Positions 47,601-59,585 of a stretch of 64,000 nt of DNA are shown in pieces. The notes below the pieces were generated by a model, which saw only the letters and a list, made by a program, of their open reading frames with translations, had not been told where the DNA came from and did not search any database. Location of the stretch: the NCBI GenBank assembly GCA_003117195.1, contig BDSI01000013.1:673729-737728 (forward strand), given 5' to 3'. Source of the stretch: Eudorina sp. 2006-703-Eu-15. Its lineage: Eukaryota; Chlorophyta; Chlorophyceae; Chlamydomonadales; Volvocaceae. The translations under genes and the position numbers were made by a program. Numbering within the stretch: position 1 is the stretch's first letter; each line of letters begins with the position of its first letter.

Positions 47601-50354
47601 CAGCTCCTCGGGCGTCAGCGCGCCCTCATCGGTGATGAACCACTGCGCCCCGAAGGTGTGGTAGCGGGAAACCTGACACGGCCGGGAGTTCAGGACAGTG
47701 GGGCGTGGGCCTCTGGCGAAGTACCCTTCGGGCTCATGGCAAAATAAATACCGGTTTGGGTGGCCGCCAGGCAATAACCATGATGTGGGGAAGTTGCCAC
47801 AAACACCGCCAAACTTTGATAGCGAGGCCAGGGGCCTTCCGTGTGGTTGGCTAAGCAGGTCAGGGTGATCTGGTCAAGAACCCATTTTGCCCCTCGGCTG
47901 GCACGGCCCCGGTCCTCACCGGCAGCAGAGCCTTGGGCAGCGGGATGCGCGCCGTCGCGGCCAGCAGTCGCAGCCGCTTCACGATCCGCTTCCGGCCCAG
48001 CGCCAGCCGAAGCCCCCAGCTGCCCCCCGCGTTTCCGTACAGCGCCTCCCGCTGCGCCGCCGCCAGGTCCACCGGCGGCTGGCCCGCCAGCGCCACGCCG
48101 GCCGCGGCCGCCGCCTCCAGCTCGTCGGGGCCCGGCGCCAGGATCTCCTCCATGGCTCTCGCAACCCCCGTCTGATCCTCATCCAGGCTCTCAGAAAGTG
48201 ACATTGACATGGACGATAGCGACATAGACGACAGGGAAATGGATGAAATGGATGACGTGAAACCGGGCCCTCCTGCCTCGGTTGGAGAGGGCAGGGGAGC
48301 CTGGCCGAGGACTGGGACCGAGCATCGCGTGACGGTCGTGGGCGTGTCAGCGCCGTCGGGTGCAGCGCCGCCGCCGCCGCTACTGCCGCGGTCGAGGCTC
48401 GCCCGGCCGCTGCTGCCGCTCCTGCTGATGGCCGCAATGCTGCTGTCGCCGCTGATGCTGCTCAACGAGGCCGCACTGGCGCAGCTCGATGCGCTGGTGA
48501 GGCTGGAGGCGGACAGCGCGCGCGGCAGCAGCATACGCGGTGACATGGGTTGCGCTGTTCGCGGCAGCGCAGCTGCAACCCCTGCTGTTGTTACTGCTGC
48601 CGTTGGACCTGCAGCGGCAATCGCAGACGCGGCAGATCCCGACGCGACGAGCCTGCTCAACGTGGCCTCGTCCAAGCGCGGGCCAGCGGCGTCCTGCACC
48701 ACGGACGCCGCCGCCGCCGCCGACCCAAATGGCAGACTCATCGCGCCCCTCCCTGCTCGGCCCGCAACCTCGGATCCGCCACCAACAGCAACACGGCTGT
48801 CGCCGCGTTGCTGCGGGCTGCCCCGCAACACAGCCTCAGCCGCCTTTCGACGCCGCTTTGCAGCAGCACCATCACTGGCCCTCTTGTCGCCGCCGCCACC
48901 GCCGCTGCTGCTGCCACTGCTGGTGGTCCTGGCCTGTGAGAAGCTGATCAGTCGCACCAGCTGGTCCTCCGGAAGGTAGTAGGTCGTGAAGTGGCTGGCC
49001 CAGCCAGCACTCTCCACCAGCTCCGCCAGTGCGGCGTTGCCGACGGCCGGCGTGGCGAAGGCGATGCAGCGCACGCGCGGCCGCGGCCAGTCCGGCAGCT
49101 CGCGCAGCAGGCGCAGCGTGCAGAGCTTGGCGACGGCACCTGCAGGAGGTGGGATGGATGGAGGTTGGGATTTGCACTTCCGTTATCAAAGACACTAGGT
49201 CTGGCAGGCGGCCGGGGAGGTGGCGCGTCAGGGGCCCGCGCGGTGTGATTGGCGAAGCCCGCGCGGCCCCACTTTCGAAGCAGCCGCTGCTACGTCTTAG
49301 GTAGCGTGGCAGGTAACATGCTGGAATGCGTGCTAGTTAGACTGCTGGGTATCCGCCAGGCCTAACCCCCTTTGCTGGGCCCTGCCTCGTTTCCCACGCA
49401 CCTCCCAGCGAGTGGCCGCACAGCACCAGCCGTAGGCCCCGGCTGACCGCCAGCTCGTACAGCTGCTCCACGTGAATTGCGCGCGCGCGCTCCAGGAAGC
49501 CGCGATGCGCCGCGGGGATGGACTGCAGGGGAAGAGGGACCAGGCGGTTGTGTGATGTGGCATGCACTTAACGGGCGGGACCACTAAAAAAGCGTTGGCC
49601 CAGCTGGTAATCCAGCCCCTGACCGGTCGGCGCCAGCCACAGACTCTAATAACAGGAACCCATATCGGAATACGTCATGCTGGGCCCGTAGCGGCGCTGG
49701 TGCTCGCGCGGCGCAGCGCACCTGTCGGTCAGCTGCCAGGCGGGCGGACTCCGCCCACACGGGCGTGTGCATCAGGTTCGCATCTGCCAGGATGTCCTGG
49801 AACTGCTTGGTGCCCATGAAGGCGACGTACATGGAGGTGGGGGAAGTCGCGATCAGGTAGTGCTGGGGTATGCCGCTCAGGCTCAGCTGGACAGCCTGGA
49901 GCTGCACGCAGCCGGGCGGGAAGCACCGCGCAAACTCCGTGATCTTGGCGGCCACGCTCGCCTCATCCAGCTCCAGCTTTTTATAGACGCACTCGCTAAG
50001 AATGAGGGACGCGATGAGGTCCTGGAGATCCTCCTCGCCCTCCAGACGCAGCAGGCGGCAGGCTTGCTGGGCGGGGGCGCCAGTCGAAACGCCGATCCTG
50101 TCGGGGAGTTCGTGACCAGTGGTAGACTCGCCAGAGCCCAGGCCTGACCTGACAGCCTGGACGACAGCTCCAAGGAGTTTTGTGCTGGACCGAAACCGTC
50201 GGCAGCGTCGCGGAGTCGCATTCCGAACGACCGAACGTCGCCGGTGCACTAGGATGGTGCCCGACCGCAGACCAGAATGCTCCGCAATTGCATGGTCTTT
50301 AGAATCTGATGGAAGTCCAGGCTGCCATGTGTGCGGACCCCGCAACGTCGCCAT
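41624..50354 (-). CDS. Giant lipase class 3 (alpha/beta hydrolase) family protein
   Basis: Exons 49722-50354, 49402-49522, 47920-49139, 47410-47672, 42631-47110 and 41624-42271 sum to 7,365 nt (about 2,454 aa) in one frame. The start is MATLRGPHTWQPGLP, with an Arg/Ser-rich N-terminus resembling a transit peptide. The lipase core lies in residues 120-320: DLIASLILSECVYKK, YLIATSPTSMYVAFMGTKQF, the nucleophile elbow LRLVLCGHSLGGAVAKL (Ser about 249), CIAFATPAVGNAAL and YYLPEDQLVRLI. This order matches plant class 3 (triacylglycerol) lipases. A Ser-rich insert and SRYHTFGAQWFITDEG follow. The 4.5-kb exon 5 is mostly Ala/Gly/Pro low complexity with islands of order (LVRLDLELEGHNLQYCRKIS; LHPVSLFRNSLHHFAGNLI; RPRVAVLGTSPYAASLVQAV). 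The last exon has ALVVAASCRDPLRVLRGRDM. The exon 4 donor is uncertain by 6 bp (GTCGGT at 47409 or GTACAG at 47415). Substrate is unknown. Confidence 0.85.
42557..42592 (+). repeat. Dispersed GTCTACCAAT element, copy E
   Basis: GCGCAGTTTGAATATGTCTA followed by CCAATTTCCTATATCC, in the last lipase intron (42272-42630), antisense to the gene. Confidence 0.75.
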
Positions 50355-53071
50355 TTCGACTGCAGGATCATAACACTTTATCGAAGTTCGACCAAGGCAT
50401 GCTGCTTGCTGCGGCGTGTAGCACAACAGAAGCTGTTAAGTTGGCAGCACAGAGTTAACATAAAAGCATTTCGGTGGTATCTTCCGGGCCGAATTATGCT
50501 GTACAACAGTGCCCGTGGGTCAAGAATAAAAACATCGGTGGTTTGCAGGCTATCTAGGTGGACTAGGTGCCAGTGAAACGACGTCCACACAGGCCAGGCA
50601 ACGTCCGCGCCCAAACCAGGCTACGCACGCAACCGCGCCTTTACGTTGACAATATTTGTTGAGTGACTCTTTAAATCAAACGCTCTAGAATTGTCCATGA
50701 CAAAATACTTCTACACGTACGTACGAGAATCGACTTCTCTAGATGCCGCACGCCGGCAATGCTCGGGCGAAGAGAGAAAATCGTGTACAAACCTATGCAA
50801 CTATGCAATAAATAGTAAATCGCATTTGGTCATTGTTTCAGTTCAGCACTTTGCGACGCATAGTAGCATCTAGCTACTAATCGTTCTTGTGCGTCCGGCT
50901 TCGCTGCCCGCGATCCCTTACTCCGAGGTCCTTTCCTGTAATGACATGGAGGGCAGGGCGTGCCCTGAAGTGGACGTCTTATTGCCCGCATGCCCGGGGA
51001 GTCGCTCCGTTTCGCTCGCTTTCACCGCCTTCCTTCTACTCGCATAACACGTCATACCACGTCTCACTCGCAATCTTCCTACGCATGCATGAAGACAGCG
51101 CGCAGTCACGTTTGCGCCCGATAGGAATGCTAACGCATCGCCAACTGTATACGGTTACACCTTCAGTGCGGATGGCCTACACGTGCGAGGTGGCTGGTCC
51201 GACCATGGCTCGTGAGTCAAGGGTCTCACGCAAACCCCTGCACCCATCGTACTGGCCGCTTTGGCCCACTGGGCAATGGCAAGTTACAATAACAGAAGGC
51301 ACCGTATAACCGGTGTGACAGTTGCCGTTCGCCCAGATGTTGCGTTCGGTGGACAAGTCAGGGACGGCCCGCGCCCCAGCGCCGGGCGCAAGCTGCGCAC
51401 ATGTTTCTTCCCGTCGCGTCCCGTCGTGCCTATGTGACGCACGGGTACGGAAACGTGCCCGCGCCGCGCGCCGTGCATATTCCAGCACTCCAGAATCTGC
51501 ACACCAAGTCCCAAGACGCAGGAACAACGACTGGCTGCACATATAGCCCCCGAGGGCTCACAAAATGCCAGGCAAGCAGGTGTGGGAGCTCTATCTATCA
51601 CCAGTTACCCTATCTCAAACCCAACCCCAACCGTTCACACCGGATCAGGTCTCGGCGAGCATGTATTGAACTTGTGTTGCCGCAGCCACACCACAAACTC
51701 CCCATGCACACAAACATATGTCCATACCATCGTCATCATCGCAATAAATAGTGTCGTCGTTGTCAGCCACCGCTCTTTTGCGGCAAGGTCTCTAAGCACG
51801 AAGATGAAGTTCGAAAAATACACTTCTGGCAGAGGTGCGGCTCACAGAGCGCCAAACCACCCAAGTCTCTGGGGGCCGTCAGCTAGCCCATCGGGGGCCA
51901 GCGAGGGGCCCCAGGCACTTGCTGCTGTCAAGACTCTTCAGCCACCTGCTTGCTCGTCACTATGGCCGATAAACCGATCTGGCGGGCCCGCCCCGCAGAC
52001 CACATGTGAATGCGTGCCGCCGCTCTCGCTCGACTCTTCTAGTACGGGGTTAGATGGCTCCCGCTAGCCTATGCTCCAGTGGCTTCCCGCACCGCAGCCG
52101 CCTCAAGCGGCTCACAGTCAGCAAACTCCAGGAAAAAAGCTAAAGAAAAGAAAGAATGTTCGGGCGGTGCGAGCCTTGCGGGATGTGGCAACAGCTGCCA
52201 CAACCGCCGCACAGCAGGCGGCAGTATAGGGGGTGCGCGGCTATTTAGTTTGTTCGTTTCCGTCAGCATCGCAACCGACACAGGCACGTGCCGTGGCAGA
52301 GTCCAAGGGTTCCCATGGGCGATGCATTATCAGGCATGGTCAAATCTGCAAGCTGTCTACAAGGAATGTCGAGGATCATGCGAGGGTTTGATGTGTCTTC
52401 AGTATTAACGCATACCATGGCGAAGCGGTGCGGTGACTGGGATGTGAATGAGACCGCTGCCGCAACACACCTGAGGCCGGCCCTTCCAACCCTGCGTTAT
52501 CCAAACACCCGCACCAACATAGAGGATCCCACCGCGTGCCCACCGTTCCCCGTGCCATCGCCCAAACCGCAGCCGCCTCGCAACCCCAACGCGTCGGATA
52601 AGGTCCTTACCACCTCGCATGCCGTGTCATGCAGCTACTTCGGGGCATGCTCATTGCGCCTTCTTTGCAGCCAGCTTCAGGGCACCCGCGGCAGCTCGTT
52701 CGTTCGCGTTCATCCGCCTCCAACCGTAACGAACGCAATGGCGCCCCCCGCCGTCCCATACCCATCGCTCACCGTCCTACCCGCCCCTAGGCACATGCTC
52801 TCAGACGTGCGCACCCCACTCCCCCTTGCCGCCCTCTACCACACCCGAGTTATCACTACCACCCGAGTTATCACTACCACCATCAGTGCCGCCGCGTGTG
52901 TTCCTCGCTACCCGCTCTGACCCAGGCGCACGCCCCGGACGCAGCTTCCGTCTCCCCAGGCTCCCGAGCGATACTCTCTGACTCCTTCAGAGCGGCGCGC
53001 ACTGCAAAACGGCCCTTCCTGCCCGCGCGAGGCGCGAGAAGAGCTTGCCCAGGGCTGGCACCGGGCGTTGT
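50355..53071. other. 2.7-kb spacer upstream of lipase gene
   Basis: Less GC-rich, with no protein block recognised on either strand. It should contain the lipase promoter on its left and the 3' untranslated region of the next minus-strand gene on its right. TTACA motifs (TGTAA on the minus strand) near 51153 and 51284 are the nearest candidate polyadenylation signals I found for that gene. Confidence 0.45.
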
Positions 53072-55966
53072 TCAAAAATTGCTGTCGCCGCGGAAGCTCT
53101 TCTTGGGCTGCACGCAGAGCGCGCGAGCGCCCTTAGGCTTGGGGTTCGACCCCAGGCCCGGCAGATGGGGGTTAGCGGGGCCGGGGTGGCCTTCGGCGTG
53201 GTGTGCGTCGGAGCGCTGGATCACGCTGGGGCGCCGCAGGAGCTCCATGGCTTTGGGCGGCTGGCCCCGGGCGCCCGCCAGGGAGGGCAGCATTGGCAGC
53301 TTGTCGTCTATGAGAGCAGCTGCCGTCGCGCCCGAGTCTCCCCGGCTGCGCGACGGCCCCGTGCGCAGCACGCCGTACGACGGCTGGCGCATCTCGGGCG
53401 GGTGCAACCGGGAGGCCTGGCCCAGCGCCGGCAGGTGCTTCCACTCGGCGTGCTGACCGATGGGTCCAGGCTCTGAGATGGACAGCTTGCGGGAGAGGTT
53501 GCTGATCAGCCGCGCGGGGGTCTCGTTGCTGGTGTTGCTGCCGCGGCGGCTGACAAATGACCCGGTGGCGCCCCGGTCTCGCTCCATGGACTGCCGCACT
53601 GGGCTGCCGCTGATGATGGCGCCATGCAGTGGGTTCTTGACACCTTTCAGGTGCTGGTCCGCCGCCGGCTTGCCCACATCGCCTCGCCCCGGCGGCGCGA
53701 TGGGGCTCCCCAATGGTGCCAGCGGGGCCCTGCCCTTGGCAGGTGCCTGCGGACCCGGGTTCGGCGGGTGCTCCCGCTGCTTGTCCTTCATCGCCGCCCA
53801 GCTGCGCAAATCGGTCTGCAGGTCCGACAGCCCGACCTTGCCGCTGCCGTCCGAGGCCCCCGCCGCGTGTCGGGCGGCGGCGCGCGTCGAGGCGTTGGCG
53901 TGCGTGCCCTGCCGCAGCACCGCCGAGTCCAGGTCCTCCGGGGGCAGCTCATCGAGGTCGGCCGAGGACGCTCCGCTCAGAGCGCGCCGCAGCTCCGGAT
54001 CCTCGATGGACTTGACCGAAATCGCCCTGGCCGCCGCGGCCCGCCGCGCCGTCCCCTCCGCCTCCGCAGCTGACGACGAGGAAGGCTGGTCCTCGCCACC
54101 TTCGTCCAGTTCGCTCGCCGCGGTCGATGGCGCTCGGCTGATGCCCAACGAGAACGCGTCGTCATCCTCCTCGGCTGCCTGCGCGGCCTCGCCATCGGCG
54201 CCGGCGTCACGGCCGCTCGGCTCGGCAGCAGTACCTGCGTCGTTTGCAGCCGTCGTCACCGCTGCCGCCGGACCTGGTGCGCCCCCTTCGTCCTCCCCAA
54301 GTAACGCGTCGAGGTCGTCGTCGCTGTCCTCGCGAGCTGCCGCGGCGCCGCTGCTCCCAGCCGCTGCCGCACCGCTGTCGTCTGCTTTTCCTTCAGCTGG
54401 GACATCCACTGCCGCTGGCGCAGCCAACCCACTGTATCGTTCCGAGAGGTCCAACCATCGTTGCTGCGGCTGCCCTCCATCCCATAGCTTAGGCAACACG
54501 CTGGCAAGGCAGGCCGCGGCCGCCTGGGGCGTGCCGTCCGCGCTGCACGCCGTCACAAGCGCCGCGAGGGAGCTCTTGAAGCGGTCGGAAGGCAGGGCTG
54601 CTGCGCTGTCAAGGCTGCCCGTGTCCTCCTGCCAGGCGGCGTCCAGCGCCACCTGGCTTATGGTAGGCTCGGAGCCCTCGATGGTGCAGTTTAGGACTTC
54701 CTAGACAAGGGACCAGGGACCAACGGACCACGCACCGCCAGTGGGGGTGCTTCTCAGGCACAGTGGGAGTCTCGTACCGCGGCCGCTAAGAGGCTCAGAG
54801 GGGTACCGTCGCAGTTGCACAGACTCTCTCCTCCCCACGGGGAAACACCAGCGCACCAAATCGGAAGCACTTCAACACGGGTTGTGGTTCCTATCACGAT
54901 GTTCAGTTGGGCACTGGGGTAAAAGTGACACATGTTCTTTTACATTTCCTCAGACGCTGGGCAGGTGCGTAAGCCGCGGGGGCAAGGGTGGAGGGTTTGG
55001 GCAAGCGGGCCCGACGGATAGCTCTAAGCAGCAACGCCGCTAGGAACGACGACACATTCGTGACAAGGTTTGTCCGCTCCCCCGTCCTGGGCGCACCTGG
55101 ATAAGGGCGTGCGTTGCCGAGAAGTACTGCGCTTTGCTCACACCACCGTCTGCAGCTAGCCAACTCTGCCATGCGTTCAGCTGAGCCACAAGGGCATCAT
55201 CGGAAGTGTCAACCTATAAGGAAGATAACATCAGTGGTTGAAGAGAAGTTCACGGGGTCGTACCGTGAAATGGACCAGAACCGAAACAGCAAACCCAGAC
55301 TAGGCCGGCACCGCACCTGGACATGATCCTGCTGCCCCTCATCACTACCATCAGTGCTGTGGATAGGGTGCGACACACAATTACCAAGCTTCAGCTGAAG
55401 TTTCAAGTCGTATTATCACATAGGTTAGTAAATAGCATATTCGGCCAACCAATCAAACACAGTCATTCCAAGGCGGCTTCTAATCTCCTTACCTACTCCA
55501 CTCTACCCCAGCTGCGCTGATATTTGCCTGGAGAACCGAGGTGAGGCAATGGAGCATACCCAACGCTGGGACATTTTCCAAGCCTTGCAGATGCTCCAAT
55601 CGCTTCAAAACCACCGATTCTAGTTGTTGTGCTTGAAGAAACATTTGACGATTGGAGCCTGCACGCCGAACAGCCCTACAAAACGTCGGGTTCAAGGAAG
55701 CAAAGAGCCTGCATGCACAATGTGATCAAACATGTATTTTCAGTATAGTCACAAGTCCAGTAAAAATTCAGCGATGAATCTGGGCTGGGACGCCAAGAGG
55801 CAAACAAGTCTCAACTACAAGTGGACTTCCTTTGTGCTGTTTACTACGAGTTTCAGATGTGAACGGAGCGTCGTGTGCACAGATTCAGGATCATTGTTCA
55901 GGATAATCAAACAACCTACCTGCTTGGCCGTCCGCAAAGAAGTCGCAGGACTCCAGGACTGCAGGC
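53072..55966 (-). CDS. Unrecognised multi-exon gene, helical N-terminus and acidic/Ser-rich C-terminus (5' end unresolved)
   Basis: Three well-supported exons in gene order are 55507-55708, 55097-55213 and 53072-54700; the last two are phase 0. They read RRAGSNRQMFLQAQQLESVV through GMLHCLTSVLQANISAAG, then VDTSDDALVAQLNAWQSWL and AQYFSATHALIQ, then EVLNCTIEGSEPTISQVALD. This first part looks all-helical. The remaining roughly 440 residues are low-complexity: Ala/Asp/Glu-rich (DSDDDLDALLGEDEGG) then basic and Ser-rich (SFVSRRGSNTSNETPARLIS), ending KKSFRGDSNF. A further exon around 55920-56026 (LRPAVLESCDFFADGQAG) is plausible but its donor is weak. The true start lies upstream, before the divergent CCDC25 start. 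I do not recognise the family; a helical-repeat scaffold is a guess. Confidence 0.6.
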
Positions 55967-56487
55967 CTAAGCGCCAGTAAACAATGCAAACAGCTCCATT
56001 CGAACACAAAGCTGTAATAGTAATGCACAATGCTCTTCGAAGACTTGTAACGAAGGCGTGCTCGAAGCAAGGAAGCGAAGGCAAATCAGCTTAAATCGTT
56101 TCCAGGCGAGTAGCCTTGAGCGTGTGGATGATGGAAGCAGGAGAAGTTATGGGTATTCTGTATGAGTTTGACAACGAATGCCGGGTCGAGCGGAGGGTGA
56201 GCTTACGGAATTCGGTTGCCGTACGAGGTATAGCCGAAAAGTCCGCGTTTCTAAAACCAGGCTTTTCATTTTTACTTTCAACACTTTGTCAAACTCGTGC
56301 GATGCATTTGTTTGTATGAGCATAACGCCTACCTCATGCCTACTTGAGCCCGCTCTAACCACTACAACTACCTGGACTTCAGGTAGACGGTGAATCCGGC
56401 AATATTAGCCAACTAATTTCATCTTTGATTTAAAACAACCTCCGATTCTGGGCGGCCGTTGACGCAAAGGCGTGGCGGCTATCTACA
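55967..56487. other. Head-to-head region: 5' exons of the unrecognised gene and CCDC25 promoter
   Basis: Minus-strand coding-like stretches occur here (FVFEWSCLHCLLALRP; an ATG at about 56323 giving MLIQTNASHEFDKVLK before a GTAAAA donor). I could not chain them in a single frame because of stops at about 56090. The right part must include the CCDC25 promoter and 5' leader. Confidence 0.35.
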
Positions 56488-59400
56488 ATGGTGTTTTACT
56501 TCTATCCGCGTGGCCACAAGCCAAATACCGAAGATTTTATGATCTATATGGGAAAGGACAAGGTATGCTTAGTGGCTTCTTATCCGCATTGGACTCGCCA
56601 CCACAGCCGCGACAGTTGCCAAGCCTGTCACACAAGAACACCACTCGCCTTTCTTCTGCAGTACGAGAACGAGGATTTAATTGCACATGGACTGCCATGT
56701 GATCTTTGGTGAGCTTCAATTGGTGCATCGCCCCGACCCTTGGTGGTTCCCCGCTAGAACGGACCGAGCTGCGTCAGACATCCTTCTGCATACTATCCGC
56801 GCCGTCGCATGTCGCGCAATCTCTCTACGTTGGAGGCCCACTGGCCGCCCCTTGCGTGCACCTTCGGCCTGCTGTGGCACAAGCTGTCCTTGAACCCGGC
56901 CCCGACCTTGTGCCTTTGCATGGCACCGCGCCTCCGCCTGCCAAGGTTTCATGTGGACGACATGTCCTCTGCCCACGTGTACCTGCGACTTCCTGATGGT
57001 TGCGACATCAAGGACATCCCCGCGGACACCCTGGAGGATTGCGCACAGCTGGTCAAGCAGAACTCAATTCAGGGTGAGGGGCCCCGTTGGTGCTAGTACC
57101 AGGCGCAGCACCGCCGCCTGAAGGGGTAGGACGGGGCCTGCCGCATGTCGGCGGACTCGCCTGTGTTGGTGGAAACGGCTGTCACCTGCGCCAGGCCACC
57201 TTGTGCTCCTGGGTGCGTTGTTAGCATATTGCAACAAGGGCAGAGGGCAGTACATGCGCGATGGGGTGTGTGTTGCGATAAGGTGCGCCAGATTGGGGCC
57301 TGCCTCAGGCAGGTCGCTCTGAGGGCGGGTATAGCCACACGAAATCGAGTCAGCGGCTGGTCATGGTACGCGGGCCTATTGACGGTCCTGCCCGGAGACA
57401 TGTCCTGCTGTCTGAAGGCTCCACGGGGTCGGGGCCACCTCCGTGGCGCCGCCGAGGCGGGGCTGGCCGATCCGTGATCGGTTGATGCGATAAGGCGGCT
57501 GGCAGCCGGTGGGACTGGGTAAGGCGCCTGGGTCCTGTCGCGCACCAGTGGCAGCAGCGGTGGGTCGGGGGCCGCCTGTGGCCGCGGCGCTGCCTGTCCC
57601 AGCCACAGCGTCACGCGCGGTGTCGAGCCGCAGTGGAGGCTTCCACCTTCCAGGCCGCATGCCAGGTCGCATGCCAGGCCGCATGCCAGGCCGCATGCCA
57701 GGCCGCATTCGCCAGGCGCGTTTGCAACTGCCGGCCAAAGCTCAGGTCGGGGGTGCCGTGATCCAACGCAGCGAGCCAGCGTTGATGACCGGAGGCAGCT
57801 GCTTGGCCGCATGTGGGCCGTTAACATCGGTGGGCTCATGCGCTGTCGCGCGCCACCGGCGTTTTCCCGTGGATGCCATGGCGTTGCAACCAATTGATGC
57901 TTGCCCTGGTACCCGGATACTGGCATTGTTGCTGCGGCTGCCTCTTTCCTAAAGGCTGCAAGACCAACAACGTCACCATCGTGTACACGCCGTGGGCCAA
58001 CCTGAAGAAAACCGCGGGCATGGACGTGGGGCAGGTGGGTGGGGCCGCCTGCGGGCTTCCCAACGGGTGAAGTTCTCGCCCGCGGGATTCTATGCCTCCG
58101 CTGGGGTTTGTCACGGGGGTTCGTCACGTGCCATCGTGCGGCGAATGTGCTTGGGAGCATGCTGCATCGCGGACTGCGGCGACTCCTGCTGCGTCCTCCT
58201 GCTGCCGCAGCGGCAACCTGCTCAGCAGCCGACGCGAGTCCCATGTCCGCGGACATGTTTGTCCACCCGCCCTACCGCCCGTCTGCACACCCCTCCCCCC
58301 CGCCCGTCCGCACCGCCCGACCGCAACCCCGCCCGACCGCATCCCCGCCGCTGCGCAGGTGGGGTTCCACGACCAGTCGGTGGTGTACAAGGTCAAGGTG
58401 GACCGCAAGAACAACGAGATCATTAACCGGTTGGAGAAGACGCGGCAGGAGCGGTACCCCGATCTGGCGGCGGAGAAGCAATCCTACATGTCGCAGGTGT
58501 GCGGCACGCAGGACGGCTCGGCGGGCAGGGGAGATGGCAAAGGGGGGCGGGGGGCGGGTGTGGCCAGGTGGGTGTGCAGCGACGGTGCCGGGCAGGGGCT
58601 CGTGCGCGGACCGTACCATCCGTGTCCGTGGGGTGTGTTTAGCCACGGAACCCGCCCGACCCAAACCAATTACCAGGATACTTCCCATGATGACCTGCAA
58701 ATGCAAAATGCAACAAAGAGCAACGGAACAAGGGGGCCGTGGGGTGTGTCAAGGTCTCTTTGGTTGTTGGTAGGCAAGGCGGTGTCCAGGGAGGATGTTC
58801 GGGCACCTTGCTCGCTGCCGCGATGCGGCGCGGTCTCATCGCACCGCTGCCACATCCACAACACAACATAGTTGGCCGGATATAACGCAAATCTGCGCAA
58901 CGCCGTGTCAGCGAGATGGCGTCGGCTGTATCCCGAGGCATCCCGATCGTGCGAAACGAACCTGTGCGCAACATGCCGCATGTTGCGCACAGGTTCGACA
59001 AGCAAAGCGCGCGGAGGAGCGCGCCACTCGCGCGGCGGAGAAGGCCGCCAAAGAGGAACGGAAGAGGCAGGATGACATGAAGAGCTACAAACACATCATG
59101 AAGGTGAGGGCTTCAGTACCATCGCCCTGTCTGCCCATTAGGGAAACAGGGGCGCGGGGCGGCGCCAAGCCGGGCTACAGCGGGGGCGGGGAGGGGCCGA
59201 GCTACTTGTTGCAACACGGAATCTGATGCGCGCACCACATATTCCCGCGGGGCAAACCTACGACAAAAGATGTAGATTCATTGAGATGCTTGCGAGCTGC
59301 GCTCCATGAGAGGACCTCCCCCCCCCCCAGATGCATCGGGGCTGGGAAGCCGCCGCTGCCGGGGTACACCGGATTCCTTATGTGATGGGCTCACCCGCTG

Positions 59401-59585
59401 TCCTCAGTACTTGTCGCCGGGCTGGGTGTGTCGGGGCTGTTTTATTCTCACTCCAATACCCACTGCCCTCCCGGTGACCCGGACCCACGGGTCGCTTGCG
59501 TCGCCAGGATGAGTTCATGGTCAGCAACAAAGACCTCCAAGACAAGTACAAGTCGGTGGAGGACTTCGAGGAGGATTTCATGTAA
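56488..59585 (+). CDS. CCDC25: CCDC25 homologue (NFACT-R_1 / DUF814 domain protein)
   Basis: Small, deeply conserved eukaryotic protein. Its N-terminal domain is shared with the NFACT/RQC family, and its C-terminus is a charged coiled coil. Seven exons (56488-56562, 56662-56708, 56946-57073, 57955-58034, 58359-58496, 58993-59103, 59508-59585) give 657 nt (218 aa); human CCDC25 has 208. Conserved blocks: [119 protein letters not shown] and a Lys/Glu/Arg/Ala coil [20 protein letters not shown]. It ends [10 protein letters not shown]; the family often ends in an acidic DEFM-like tail. The stop codon overlaps a TGTAA (59581-59585), and another TGTAA at 59930 is the more likely polyadenylation signal. 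In mammals CCDC25 has been reported as a membrane DNA sensor; its algal role is unknown. Confidence 0.95.
57651..57709. repeat. 12-bp CAGGCCGCATGC tandem repeat, CCDC25 intron 3
   Basis: About five copies with one T variant, in the intron 57074-57954. Each unit contains the SphI-like palindrome GCATGC. Confidence 0.85.
58957..58997. repeat. Near-perfect 41-bp palindrome spanning a splice acceptor
   Basis: Arms CGAACCTGTGCGCAACATGC (58957-58976) and its exact reverse complement (58978-58997) surround a single C. The right arm contains the ACAG acceptor and the first five bases of CCDC25 exon 6 (58993). Confidence 0.97.
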
